A stretch of DNA of 64,000 bases from Pseudomonas costantinii. GTDB lineage: Bacteria; Pseudomonadota; Gammaproteobacteria; Pseudomonadales; Pseudomonadaceae. Below the pieces are notes generated by a model. It was given only the letters and a program-made list of their open reading frames with translations. It did no database searches and was not told the origin of the DNA. The position numbers and the translations under genes are program-made. Shown here in pieces: positions 31,765 through 40,193 of this stretch (its first letter is position 1; each line of letters opens with the position of its first letter). Location of the stretch: positions 1 through 64,000 of the forward strand of contig NZ_MDDR01000028.1 of assembly GCF_001870435.1 (NCBI RefSeq). The letters are read 5' to 3'.

Positions 31765-32769
31765 ATGAAAGCCATCACCCTGCAAACTTACGGCGGCCCT
31801 GAGGTTGCGCAATTGCGCCACGACGTGCCCAAGCCCCACGTCAGCGTCGGGCATGTGCTGGTCAAGGTTGCCTGTGCCGGTATCAACTTTATGGACATCC
31901 ACACCCGCCAAGGTAAATACGCGCAATCGATGACCTACCCGGTGCGCCTGCCTTGCACGTTGGGCATGGAGGGCGCGGGCGTCGTGGTGGAAGTGGGCGC
32001 AGGCGTCAGCCATTTGGCCGTGGGCGATCGAGTGGCCTGGTGTATCGCCTGGGGTGCGTATGCCGAATACGCCAATGTACCGGCGGACAAGGTGGCGCAG
32101 ATTCCCAATGCCATCCCGTTCGATCAGGCCGCCGCCGCGATGTTTCAGGGCTGCACCGCTCACTACCTGATTGATGATGTGGCGCGACTACAGGCCGGTG
32201 ACACCTGCTTGATTCAAGCCGCGTCCGGCAGCATCGGCCAGTTGCTGGTGCAGATGGCACGTCAGTTGGGGGCGACGGTTTTTACCACCGGCAGCACACC
32301 TGAAAAATGTGCGATTGCCCTGCAGCGCGGCGCCCATCAAGCCTGGACGTATGACAAAGGGCGGTTTGCCGACCACGTATTGGAAGCCACGGGCGGGCGA
32401 GGGGTGGACGTGGTCTTCGATTCGCTGGGCAAAACCACACTGCGTGACAGTTTCCGGGCGTGTCGCACGCGCGGGCTGATCATCAACTACGGCAATGTCT
32501 CGGGTTCGCTGACAGACCTGGACCCGATTGAACTGGGGGAAGCCGGCTCATTATTTTTAACGCGGCCTCGGCTGGCCGACCATATGGCCGATGGCCCTAC
32601 CGTGCAACGGCGTGCCAATGCAGTGTTCGCGGCAATGCTCGAAGGGTCGTTGACGGTGGATATCGAAGGGCATTACACGCTGGAGACGGTGCAGCAGGTG
32701 CACGAACGCATCGAGGCACGGCAGCAGATTGGCAAGGCGGTGATGTGGGTTGACCGCGACTTGCACTAA
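31765..32769 (+). CDS. Quinone oxidoreductase (zinc-free MDR family, Qor-like)
   Basis: NADPH-dependent oxidoreductase of 334 residues of the medium-chain dehydrogenase/reductase superfamily, Qor branch. An N-terminal GroES-like domain (GMEGAGVVVEVGAGVSHLAVGDRVA) precedes a Rossmann domain with QAASGSIGQLLVQMAR as the nucleotide-binding loop and VDVVFDSLGKTTL. No zinc-binding cysteine cluster is seen, as expected for quinone reductases. The start MKAITLQTYGG at 31765 is typical for the family; a 12-residue upstream extension is also open. Divergent LysR gene is the probable regulator. The product likely reduces quinones or alpha,beta-unsaturated carbonyls. Confidence 0.9.
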   Translation: MKAITLQTYGGPEVAQLRHDVPKPHVSVGHVLVKVACAGINFMDIHTRQGKYAQSMTYPVRLPCTLGMEGAGVVVEVGAGVSHLAVGDRVAWCIAWGAYAEYANVPADKVAQIPNAIPFDQAAAAMFQGCTAHYLIDDVARLQAGDTCLIQAASGSIGQLLVQMARQLGATVFTTGSTPEKCAIALQRGAHQAWTYDKGRFADHVLEATGGRGVDVVFDSLGKTTLRDSFRACRTRGLIINYGNVSGSLTDLDPIELGEAGSLFLTRPRLADHMADGPTVQRRANAVFAAMLEGSLTVDIEGHYTLETVQQVHERIEARQQIGKAVMWVDRDLH

Positions 32770-32783
32770 TCGTGGACGAAAAA

Positions 32784-32806
32784 AAACCGGCTGATCAGGC
32801 CGGTTT
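32784..32806. terminator. Bidirectional hairpin terminator
   Basis: Stem AAACCGGC (32784-32791) with GCCGGTTT (32799-32806), preceded by further A residues. It lies between the convergent quinone oxidoreductase and repeat-protein genes and serves the - strand best because of the long A run on +. Confidence 0.8.
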
Positions 32807-32830
32807 GGGGTGCCCCGCGAACCGCGAGGA

Positions 32831-33217
32831 TTATGCGTGGTTGCTCAGCAGACGGTCAGCACCACCTTCGGCCAGACCGCGTGCTTGCAGACGATCGGCA
32901 CCGCCTTCAGCCAGACCGCGTGCTTGCAGACGATCGGCACCACCTTCAGCCAGACCGCGTTCTTGCAGGCGATCAGCACCGCCTTCAGCCAGGCCACGTT
33001 CTTGGAGGCGATCCGCGCCACCTTCAGCAACACGACGCTCCAGCAGGCGATCAGAACCACCTTCAGCGACGCGGTTACCTTGCAGGCGGTCAGCACCACC
33101 CTCGGCAACACGGCTTTCGATCAGGCGATCCGCGCCGCCTTCAGCGACAACAGGGTGAGCAAAAGCGTTTGCAGCGAGTACCGAGAAAGCGAGGCTAAGC
33201 AAGATTTGGCGTTTCAT
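32831..33217 (-). CDS. Small exported protein of eight 13-residue AEGGADRL repeats
   Basis: Protein of 128 residues: a signal peptide (residues 1-20, cleavage after ANAFA) and then almost nothing but eight tandem copies of a 13-residue unit, consensus (V/L)AEGGADRLQxRG, from residue 24 to the end. Copies near the C-terminus are nearly identical; those near the N-terminus have drifted (AEGGSDRLLERR, AEGGADRLIESR). Each unit is acidic-glycine-basic, so a regular alternating-charge repeat. GGAG lies 9 bases before the ATG. I do not recognise a function; similar repeats occur in small Pseudomonas exported proteins of unknown role. The gene stands alone between terminator-flanked neighbours. The + strand is also open across it, but that follows from the 39-base repeat. 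Confidence 0.82.
   Translation of the reverse strand: MKRQILLSLAFSVLAANAFAHPVVAEGGADRLIESRVAEGGADRLQGNRVAEGGSDRLLERRVAEGGADRLQERGLAEGGADRLQERGLAEGGADRLQARGLAEGGADRLQARGLAEGGADRLLSNHA
32834..33148 (-). repeat. 39-bp tandem repeat array, eight copies, in coding sequence
   Basis: Eight consecutive 39-base units, in phase with 13 codons, make up the body of the small exported protein. The low-coordinate copies, which encode the C-terminus, differ by only one or two bases, which points to recent copy-number change by slippage or recombination. Confidence 0.9.
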
Positions 33218-33327
33218 GAGAGTGTGCTCCGAGTGTTTTAGTTGGGTGCCGCTGGGTATGGGTTTGATGTTACGCGTTGGATTTTTTTAGAGAACTTCAT
33301 TGCGATGATGGTGACTATCGACGCCAG

Positions 33328-33353
33328 CGATGGCCCCTCTCAAAGGGCCATCG
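33328..33353. terminator. Hairpin downstream of the pirin gene
   Basis: Nine-base perfect stem (CGATGGCCC at 33328-33336 with GGGCCATCG at 33345-33353), loop of 8. There is no U-tract, so termination strength is uncertain. It lies 10 bases after the stop of the - strand pirin gene. Confidence 0.5.
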
Positions 33354-33362
33354 TGGAGGCGG

Positions 33363-34085
33363 TCATGGCATCTGCGGCAGTTCCTGAGGGCGCAGGTCGA
33401 ATACCAGCACCTCGGCATCTTCGCCATGGCTCAGGCGGATCTGCCGTTCATCCCGCACTCGGGCGCCGTCGCCTTCCTGCAAGCGCTGGCCATTGATTTC
33501 AACGCTGCCCCGGGCCACATGGAGGTACACGTGACGGTCCGGTGCCAAGTCCAGGCTTGCGGCTTCGTCGCCGTTGAACAACCCGGCATACACCCGCGCA
33601 TCCTGGCGAACATGCAGTGAGCCATCGGCGCCATCCGGCGAGATGATCAACTGCAAGCGCCCACGTTTCTGCGCCTCGCTGAAGTGCTCTTGCTGATAGC
33701 GCGGCTTGGTACCCGCCACATTCGGCACGATCCAGATTTGCAGGAAGTGCACGCCACGGTTCTGGCTGTGGTTGAACTCGCTGTGGGCCACGCCACTGCC
33801 GGCGCTCATCAGTTGCACATCACCAGGGCGAATCACCGAGCCGGTGCCCAGGGTGTCCTTGTGTTCCAGGGCGCCTTCGAGCACATAGGAGAAAATCTCC
33901 ATGTCGCGGTGCGGGTGCTGGCCGAAGCCTTTGCCGGCGGCGACGCGGTCATCATTGATCACCAGCAGGTCGGAGAAACCCTGCTCGTTGGGGTTCCAGT
34001 AATTGGCGAACGAGAAGGTGTGGAACGACTTCAACCAACCGTGATTGGCGGCGCCGCGTTCGGAAGCTTTGCGAAGGGTCAGCAT
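33363..34085 (-). CDS. Pirin family protein (YhhW-like quercetinase fold)
   Basis: Bicupin protein of 240 residues. The N-terminal cupin carries the pirin metal-site signature HPHRDMEIFSYVLEGALEH near residue 57 (two His close together plus a distal His and Glu) and AGSGVAHSEFNHS near 98. The C-terminal cupin (about 150-235) has lost the ligands, as usual. Members of the YhhW branch show quercetin dioxygenase activity; physiological substrate here unknown. Divergent from the GlxA-type regulator at 34266 with a 180-base AT-rich gap that holds inverted repeats, so that regulator probably controls it. Confidence 0.92.
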   Translation of the reverse strand: MLTLRKASERGAANHGWLKSFHTFSFANYWNPNEQGFSDLLVINDDRVAAGKGFGQHPHRDMEIFSYVLEGALEHKDTLGTGSVIRPGDVQLMSAGSGVAHSEFNHSQNRGVHFLQIWIVPNVAGTKPRYQQEHFSEAQKRGRLQLIISPDGADGSLHVRQDARVYAGLFNGDEAASLDLAPDRHVYLHVARGSVEINGQRLQEGDGARVRDERQIRLSHGEDAEVLVFDLRPQELPQMP

Positions 34086-34188
34086 GGTGGTGTCCTCAAG
34101 TCGGAGCGGGCTGCGAGATGCAGGGCTCTTGCGTTGAGAAGAAGGTTAATGGTTACTGATAAATTCATTAATAAGATAGAATTTGAAT

Positions 34189-34219
34189 AACTGTCTCTTT
34201 AAGGTTGACAGTTAGAGAC
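34189..34219. promoter_or_regulatory. Overlapping inverted repeats between pirin and GlxA-type genes
   Basis: Two interlocked inverted repeats: AACTGTC (34189-34195) with GACAGTT (34207-34213), and GTCTCT (34193-34198) with AGAGAC (34214-34219). They sit 47 bases before the regulator start in AT-rich DNA and are a plausible operator for the divergent pair. Assignment is inference. Confidence 0.45.
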
Positions 34220-34265
34220 GTGCCATAATGTCCACCGCATTCCTTCCAGATGGACGTTTCTCTTT

Positions 34266-35216
34266 ATGAAAACCGTGGCCATGGCACTGTTCCCGGACTT
34301 CCTCCTGCTCGACATGGCCGGGCCACTCGAAGTGTTTTCCATTGCCAACCGCTACCTGCCGGCGGCGGCCCACTACCAGATCCTGACCATCGGCACCGAG
34401 CCGGGCCCTTTGCGTGCCTCCAATGGCGTGGTGGTGCAGCCCGACCTGCTGCTGGATCAGGCTCACGACGGCTATGACCTGTTGTTGGTGCCCGGTGGGC
34501 CGGGTGCCTACAACGAATGCCATCCCGCACTGCTGCCGTGGCTCAAGGCCGCAGCACCTCGCGCGCGGCGGTTCGGCTCGATCTGCACCGGCGCCTTTGT
34601 ACTGGGGCATGCCGGGCTGCTCGACGGCCACCGCGTAACCACTCACTGGCACTACACCGAACGCCTGATCAAGGGTTTTCCCAAGGCCATCGTCGAAACC
34701 GATCGTATTTATTTGCAAGACGGACGGTTGATCACCTCGGGTGGGGTTACGGCCGGTATCGACCTGGCGCTGTCGATCGTCGCCCAGGACCACGGCAAGC
34801 AGGTGGCAGTGGACGTGGCCAAGGTGCTGCTGGTGGTGATGAAACGCCAGGGTGGCCAAGCCCAGTTCAGCCCGATGACCGCTGCCGTCGCCCCGCTGGA
34901 AACGCCGATCACCCGGGTGCAGAACCAAGTGCTGGCCCAGTTGGATCAGCCGTTCACCATTGATTCCATGGCTGAGCTTGCGGGCATGAGCCCACGCCAC
35001 TTTGCGCGGTTGTTCGCCAAGGAGGTGCAGATAACACCGATGGCCTTCCTGCAAGGCGCGCGCATCGACCGTGCCCGGCACCTGCTGGAAACCACCGACC
35101 TGCCGCTCAAGACCGTGGCTTTTCACGCAGGTTTCGGCAGCGTGCGGCATATGCGCTTTTTGTTCAGTGAAAAGCTTGGCTTGAACCCTACTCAGTACCG
35201 ACAGCAGTTCAGTTAA
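34266..35216 (+). CDS. GlxA/FtrA-type AraC family transcriptional regulator
   Basis: Regulator of 316 residues with an N-terminal DJ-1/PfpI-like domain (about 1-165; ALFPDFLLLDMAGPLEVFSIAN, LLLVPGGPGAYN, SICTGAFVLGHAGLLDG with the elbow Cys) and a C-terminal AraC DNA-binding domain (about 220-316; MAELAGMSPRHFARLFAKE and AFHAGFGSVRHMRFLFSEK helices). It is the second protein of this architecture in the window. Divergent from the pirin gene, sharing an intergenic region with inverted repeats. Confidence 0.92.
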   Translation: MKTVAMALFPDFLLLDMAGPLEVFSIANRYLPAAAHYQILTIGTEPGPLRASNGVVVQPDLLLDQAHDGYDLLLVPGGPGAYNECHPALLPWLKAAAPRARRFGSICTGAFVLGHAGLLDGHRVTTHWHYTERLIKGFPKAIVETDRIYLQDGRLITSGGVTAGIDLALSIVAQDHGKQVAVDVAKVLLVVMKRQGGQAQFSPMTAAVAPLETPITRVQNQVLAQLDQPFTIDSMAELAGMSPRHFARLFAKEVQITPMAFLQGARIDRARHLLETTDLPLKTVAFHAGFGSVRHMRFLFSEKLGLNPTQYRQQFS

Positions 35217-35365
35217 CGACAGGATGTCCGTCTCGCGCACCCGATTGTCCGTATTGCTCCCCGTGTCGGCATTGTCCTGTCACGGGTAGCTGGCAAGATA
35301 ACGTCAAGCCCATGGAAAAGGATGCGCGAACGCCCAAGACCGGGTGTTTCAGCGTTTTTACAGGC

Positions 35366-36862
35366 ATGAACAACCCACACGCAGTGAGCTTCGGCCCCTA
35401 CACCTTTCACCGACAACAACGCTTGGTCAGCAAGTCAGGCCTGCCGGTGCCATTGGGTGGGCGTGCGCTGGATATCCTGGCGGTGCTGCTGGAGGCGCCA
35501 GGGCAATTTGTCAGCAAGGACACCCTGATCGCCAGGGTCTGGCCGAACAGTGTGGTGGAAGAGAACAACCTGCGCGTGCATATCGCTGCATTGCGCCGTG
35601 CGCTGGATGGGCCGCGTTATATCCGCAATGAACCGCAGCGCGGCTATTGCTGCGTTGCGCCGCAGATGCTCCCGACAGCGATGCCCAGGCACAACCTGGC
35701 CGCGAGACTCAGCCCGGTGATCGGCCGCGACGAGCTATTGGGCGTGCTGGTACGGCGCTTGAGTGCACAACCTTTGATGACCCTCACCGGTTGCGCCGGC
35801 GTGGGCAAAAGCACCTTGGCCCTGGCCCTGGCCGAACGTGTGTTGCCGCGTTATCGCGACGGTGTGTGGTGGGTGGACTTGTCGACGGTAGAGGCACCAG
35901 TGGCGATGCTGCGACACCTGGCCAAGGCGATGGACCTTGAGCCGTGTGGCAGCGCCGCTGAACTGTGCAACCAGTTGGCCGCGCGTCAACTCCTGCTGGT
36001 GCTGGATGGCGCCGACTTGTTACTCGGCGCCTGCCGTCACTGGGTGCGCACCCTGCGCGAGCGGGCGCCTCAGGTGGCGGTGTTGTTGAGCAGTCGTGAG
36101 GCCTTGCAGGTCCCCGGTGAATGGGTACAACGCGTGCCCAGGCTGGCGCTGCCAATGCCGTCGGCCTGGGGGAGCGTCGAGCAGGCGATGGCGTACCCGG
36201 CGGTGCAGTTGTTTGTCGCGCGGGTGCGCGCCGGTCAGCAGGGGTTTGATTTGCGGCCCCAGGACCTGGCGCCGCTGCGCGATATCTGCCGACGCCTCGA
36301 TGGTATTCCCCTGGCCCTTGAACTGGCAGCCGCTCAGGTCGATGCCCTGGGAATACACGGCTTGCAGACGCAATTGCAAAGGGGCTTGCAGGTGCTGACC
36401 CGTGGCCGGCGCACGGCGGTGGAACGTCACCAATCCCTGGCCGCTGCCCTGGGGTGGAGTTATGAGCGCTTGAGCCTGCCGCAGCGTTGGTTATTCCTGC
36501 AATTGGGGCTGTTCAAAATGGCGGTGTCCTTGCCGACGTTGAGCGAACTGGTCGCAGGCACCGAACTGGAACACGCCGACCTGGCCTACCTGCTGGCACG
36601 CCTGGTCGGTACTTCGTTGCTGGTGGTGGAGCCGGGCCCCGGTCCCGAGCGCTACCGCTTGCTCAACAGCGTGCGCAGCTATGCCCTGGCGCAACTGCGC
36701 GACCCGGCGCAGGTGGCACGTTTGCAGCAGGGCTATGGGCATTACCTGGGACCGTTTTCAGGCCGGCCGTTTGTCTTGCAACTCGTTGAGCAGGCTGCGT
36801 GCGCGGATCAGATCGTGGGTAGCAAAGCCTTCGGTAAATCGCCCGTAGACCCCGTTCAATAG
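35366..36862 (+). CDS. Winged-helix/NB-ARC ATPase regulator, C-terminally truncated paralogue
   Basis: Protein of 498 residues: OmpR-type winged helix (about 5-105; ALDILAVLLEAPGQFVSKDTL, VEENNLRVHIAALRRAL), then an NB-ARC/STAND ATPase with Walker A TGCAGVGKST and Walker B LLLVLDGADLLL. It aligns along its length with the 920-residue protein on the opposite strand (36758-39520) but stops where that protein's helical-repeat sensor begins; its last 35 residues are read from DNA that is antisense to the end of the neighbour. So the sensor half seems lost. The start MNNPHAVSFGPY (35366) matches the paralogue; an upstream ATG at 35312 has no ribosome site. It may be a decayed gene or a short functional form. 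Confidence 0.8.
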   Translation: MNNPHAVSFGPYTFHRQQRLVSKSGLPVPLGGRALDILAVLLEAPGQFVSKDTLIARVWPNSVVEENNLRVHIAALRRALDGPRYIRNEPQRGYCCVAPQMLPTAMPRHNLAARLSPVIGRDELLGVLVRRLSAQPLMTLTGCAGVGKSTLALALAERVLPRYRDGVWWVDLSTVEAPVAMLRHLAKAMDLEPCGSAAELCNQLAARQLLLVLDGADLLLGACRHWVRTLRERAPQVAVLLSSREALQVPGEWVQRVPRLALPMPSAWGSVEQAMAYPAVQLFVARVRAGQQGFDLRPQDLAPLRDICRRLDGIPLALELAAAQVDALGIHGLQTQLQRGLQVLTRGRRTAVERHQSLAAALGWSYERLSLPQRWLFLQLGLFKMAVSLPTLSELVAGTELEHADLAYLLARLVGTSLLVVEPGPGPERYRLLNSVRSYALAQLRDPAQVARLQQGYGHYLGPFSGRPFVLQLVEQAACADQIVGSKAFGKSPVDPVQ

Positions 36863-39520
36863 CTCACGGGCCGCTTGCAGGCGCCCCTGGCTTTGCCACA
36901 ATCGCGCCAATGAAGTTGCACTGCGCAGTTCCCAGGCGAGGGCGCCTTGTTGATGCGCCAGGCCAAGGGCCTCCAGCAGCAGCGCTTCACTTGCGCGCGT
37001 GTCATGCAGTGCCTCGGCCCGTACCCGCAGAATCTCGGGTGTGCACCAACCGGCCACGCCGCTTCTGGCGCGTTCAAATACAGCGTCATCCGCCGGGGCG
37101 TCACTGAAGGTCATCAGGATGTCCTGGACCAGCCCCAATCCATGCAGATCCTCCGGCGGTGCCGTGCCCTCGTAATGCCGAGCCCAGGTGTGGAATAACT
37201 GCACCGAGTGTTTTTGTGCCTGTTGCCGCAACAGGTCCAGCAGCGAGCGCGCGCAGGCAGTGTTGCCGTTGTAGCGGGCGATCACCACACCGGCCAGGGC
37301 CAGGGTGTAGCAGATCGAGGTGCCGTGGTTGATCTGCAGTGCCAGCTCCAGGGCCTGGCTCGCCGTGCGCCAGGCACGCTCGGGAAAACCCCGTAGCCAC
37401 AGAATGCGCGCGAGGATCGTCAGCGAGGCCACGCTCTGGTCGTACTGCACGCCAAAACCATGGGTAAACCGATTGAGATGGCCGCTCTGGGCCATGCGTT
37501 GGATCACATGCTCAGCGTTTTGCAGCGCCAGTGTCTGGTTACCGGCAAAATGTTGCGCCAGTACCCGCAGGCGCTGGGCGCTGAACGCCAATAGGGGGGC
37601 GGTTTGTGGCCCTAATTGATCGAAGTACAGGCTCTGCGCCAACGCCTCGCGATAGTTGCCACTGCACAGGTTGACCGCCATATGGCCCGATACTGCGCGT
37701 AGCTGACCGGCGAGGTCCTTTTCTGCCTCCGCCAGGCGTCGCGCGCAGTCAAACGCCTCGACGGTCTGCGGCGTACCGCCCTGGGTGTGATAGGAAAAAC
37801 TGCCCAACGCCAATTGCAGCGCCATGTGCAAGCGCCGGTTCGGCTCGGTGGACTGCATGAGCCGCGCCAAGGCCTTGCTCACATACAGACCGTGCTCGCG
37901 CAGCAACGACAATTCCTGCCACAGCGGCATCGCGCTGACGGTCAGGCGAATCCCCAGCAGGTGCACACCCTGGTCACTCAGGCACCAGTCGAGGGCGGCG
38001 CGGATGTCTTCGCGCAGCGGCGCATAGCGGTCGATCCAGGGCTGGGTCGCGATCAGTTCCCAGTCGTCCCGCGCTTGGTCCATCAGTGCCAGGCAGCGTG
38101 CCGCGTGACGCTCACGGGTGTTTTCCAGTTCTTTGGCAACGCTGAGTTTTTCCAAGGCATACGTGCGGGTGATATCCAGCAGGCGATAGACCATCTCATC
38201 ATCGCCGGCCTCCACATTCAGCAGTGACTTGGCCACCAACTGAGTGATCGACCCCAGCACCTCGGTCGGCGCGATGTGCTCCCCGGCAATCACCGCCGCA
38301 GCGCTGGCCAGGCTGAACCCGCCACGAAACACCGCCAGGCGCCGCAGACAAATTTGCTCGCACGGTGTGAGCAAATCAAAACTCCAATCCAGCGTCGCAC
38401 GCAGGGTTTGCTGACGGGGCAGGGCGCTGCGCCGGCCACGGGTGAGCAGGCGAAAATTGTCTTCCATCTGCGCCAGCAAGCCCGGCAGGCCGAAGCGTTC
38501 AATTTGCGCTGCCACCAGTTCGATCGCCAGAGGAATACCGTCCAGGCGTTGGCAGATATCAATCGCCAACGGCAGTTCGGCTTCGCTGAGTTCAAAGCTT
38601 TCCTGATGGGACATCGCCCGCTCAATCAGCAATTGCAGTGCCGGGTAGCCCATCGCCTGGGCGCGGTTGCCGGTGGTGGGCGGGCAGGCCAGGGGTTCGA
38701 GGCGCTGCACTGACTCACCCTCGGCCCGCAATGCCTCGCGGCTGGTGGCCAGGATGTGCAACTCAGGCACATGGCGCAGCAGGGTTTCGCTGATCAGGGC
38801 GATGTCGTCGAGCAGGTGTTCGCAGTTGTCGATCACCAGCAGCAACTGGCGCTCGTGCAGGCTGTGTGCAAATACGGCCAGCGGTTCCTGCTCGGCGGTC
38901 TTGAGGTCGAGCAGGGCGGCGAGGTTGGGCAGGATCATCGACGGCGCGCTGAGCGGCGCCAGGTCCAGCAGGTGAATACCGTCGCGGTAATGCCCGATCA
39001 GCAATTCCGCGACCCGCAGTGCCACGGTGGTCTTGCCGATGCCACCTGCGCCGGTCAGGGTGATAAAGCGTTGCTGCGGCAGTTGCTGCACCAGTGCATC
39101 GATCAGCGCCTGGCGGCCGATCATCCGCGTACGGCGCAGTGGCAGGTTATGGCCCTGGCTTTGGGGGATGCCGTCGGTGGGTAGCGTCATCGGTTCGATG
39201 CTCAGTGGCGCAACAAAACTGTAACCACGCTGGGCCACGGTGACGATATAGCGCTGCCCGGCCTGGCCGTCGCCCAGCGCCTTGCGCAAGGCCGCCATAT
39301 GCACTCGCAGGTTGCCGTCTTCCACCACGTTTTTGGGCCACACCCGCGCGATCAGTTCTTGCTTGCTCACCACATTGCCGGCGTGTTCCAGCAGGATCAG
39401 CAGGATCTCCACCGCTCGTCGCCCCAGGCGCAACGGACGACCGGCCTCCAGCACCAGGCGTTGGCGCGGGTGGATGCGGTAGGGGCCGAAATGCACGGCC
39501 TGGTCGCCGAGGTCGCTCAT
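36758..39520 (-). CDS. Winged-helix/NB-ARC STAND-type transcriptional regulator
   Basis: Regulator of 920 residues. N-terminal OmpR-type winged helix (about 10-105; RAVEILLILLEHAGNVVSKQELIARVW), NB-ARC ATPase with Walker A LTGAGGIGKTT near residue 150 and Walker B LLLVIDNCEHLL near 225, a CQRLDGIPLAIEL segment typical of STAND ATPases (GxP motif), then about 450 residues of helical repeats, probably the sensor or partner-binding part. The combination of an OmpR-like DNA-binding domain with a STAND switch suggests a ligand-gated transcription factor. Ligand and targets unknown. It is convergent with, and overlaps by 105 bases, a shorter paralogue, so the two likely arose by duplication. Confidence 0.88.
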   Translation of the reverse strand: MSDLGDQAVHFGPYRIHPRQRLVLEAGRPLRLGRRAVEILLILLEHAGNVVSKQELIARVWPKNVVEDGNLRVHMAALRKALGDGQAGQRYIVTVAQRGYSFVAPLSIEPMTLPTDGIPQSQGHNLPLRRTRMIGRQALIDALVQQLPQQRFITLTGAGGIGKTTVALRVAELLIGHYRDGIHLLDLAPLSAPSMILPNLAALLDLKTAEQEPLAVFAHSLHERQLLLVIDNCEHLLDDIALISETLLRHVPELHILATSREALRAEGESVQRLEPLACPPTTGNRAQAMGYPALQLLIERAMSHQESFELSEAELPLAIDICQRLDGIPLAIELVAAQIERFGLPGLLAQMEDNFRLLTRGRRSALPRQQTLRATLDWSFDLLTPCEQICLRRLAVFRGGFSLASAAAVIAGEHIAPTEVLGSITQLVAKSLLNVEAGDDEMVYRLLDITRTYALEKLSVAKELENTRERHAARCLALMDQARDDWELIATQPWIDRYAPLREDIRAALDWCLSDQGVHLLGIRLTVSAMPLWQELSLLREHGLYVSKALARLMQSTEPNRRLHMALQLALGSFSYHTQGGTPQTVEAFDCARRLAEAEKDLAGQLRAVSGHMAVNLCSGNYREALAQSLYFDQLGPQTAPLLAFSAQRLRVLAQHFAGNQTLALQNAEHVIQRMAQSGHLNRFTHGFGVQYDQSVASLTILARILWLRGFPERAWRTASQALELALQINHGTSICYTLALAGVVIARYNGNTACARSLLDLLRQQAQKHSVQLFHTWARHYEGTAPPEDLHGLGLVQDILMTFSDAPADDAVFERARSGVAGWCTPEILRVRAEALHDTRASEALLLEALGLAHQQGALAWELRSATSLARLWQSQGRLQAARELLNGVYGRFTEGFATHDLIRARSLLNELQDKRPA

Positions 39521-39578
39521 GGATGCCCATGCTCTGGGAAAAGTGTCAGGCCAGCATATTCCAGGCGTGTGCAGACCA

Positions 39579-39989
39579 CTAGGCCGCGATCACTTGTGGT
39601 GTGTGACGCAGCGTGTGAAGCGATTGGCGATTTCGCCAGGTCATCGGGTTAACCCCTTCGCTGCGCGTGAACATATGGCAGAAGTGCGCCTGGTCGCAAA
39701 AACCGCACTCCAGGCTGATCTGCGTCAGGCTTAAGGAGGAACCGGTAATCAGCTCCTTGGCCCGTCGAATACGTTGTTGACGAATCCATTCCTGAGGCGA
39801 CAGCCCGGTGGTGCACTTGAAGGCGCGAGAAAAATGGCTGCGCGACAGTGCACAGGCCTGGGCCAGGTCGGCGATCGCCAGGCTTTCGCCCAGGTTGGCG
39901 AGGATCAGTTGTTTGGCAATACGTTCGCGCCGGGGGCATAGGCCGCCGGTCGCGGGTAATCGGGGAGTACAGGACTCAAGTCGGGCCAT
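39579..39989 (-). CDS. Small AraC family DNA-binding protein
   Basis: Protein of 136 residues that is essentially just an AraC/XylS double helix-turn-helix (residues 25-125: LAQACALSRSHFSRAFKCTTGLSP and QISLECGFCDQAHFCHMFTRSEG). No sensor domain, as in SoxS/MarA-like or stand-alone family members. ATG at 39989 is picked because the homology begins just inside it; the longer frame upstream has no family similarity and overlaps the divergent LysR gene. Function unknown. Confidence 0.82.
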   Translation of the reverse strand: MARLESCTPRLPATGGLCPRRERIAKQLILANLGESLAIADLAQACALSRSHFSRAFKCTTGLSPQEWIRQQRIRRAKELITGSSLSLTQISLECGFCDQAHFCHMFTRSEGVNPMTWRNRQSLHTLRHTPQVIAA

Positions 39990-40193
39990 GACAAATATCC
40001 GCAGTCGATGGGAGCGTTCCCGGTGAATGGAACCAGTGTAGATCGCTCCATTCTTGGCGCCGGACCGTCCGGCTGACGAGTTAATCGTTGTTAATTTCGT
40101 CAGGTTATGACGCAGAAAAGACAGCACAGATGTGCAATCAACGTGTCGATTGGCATGTTTATCTGGCGGCTTGAAAACCGTTTGGATAGCGCC

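Noticed and set aside
32834..33148. CRISPR-like regular repeats
   Set aside because: Units are directly adjacent with no spacers, are in phase with codons and encode a protein repeat; no cas genes nearby.
32772..33241. Open frames of 121-143 residues on the + strand across the repeat gene
   Set aside because: A 39-base repeat with no stop in a frame stays open in that frame through all copies. Only the - strand frame has a signal peptide and ribosome site.
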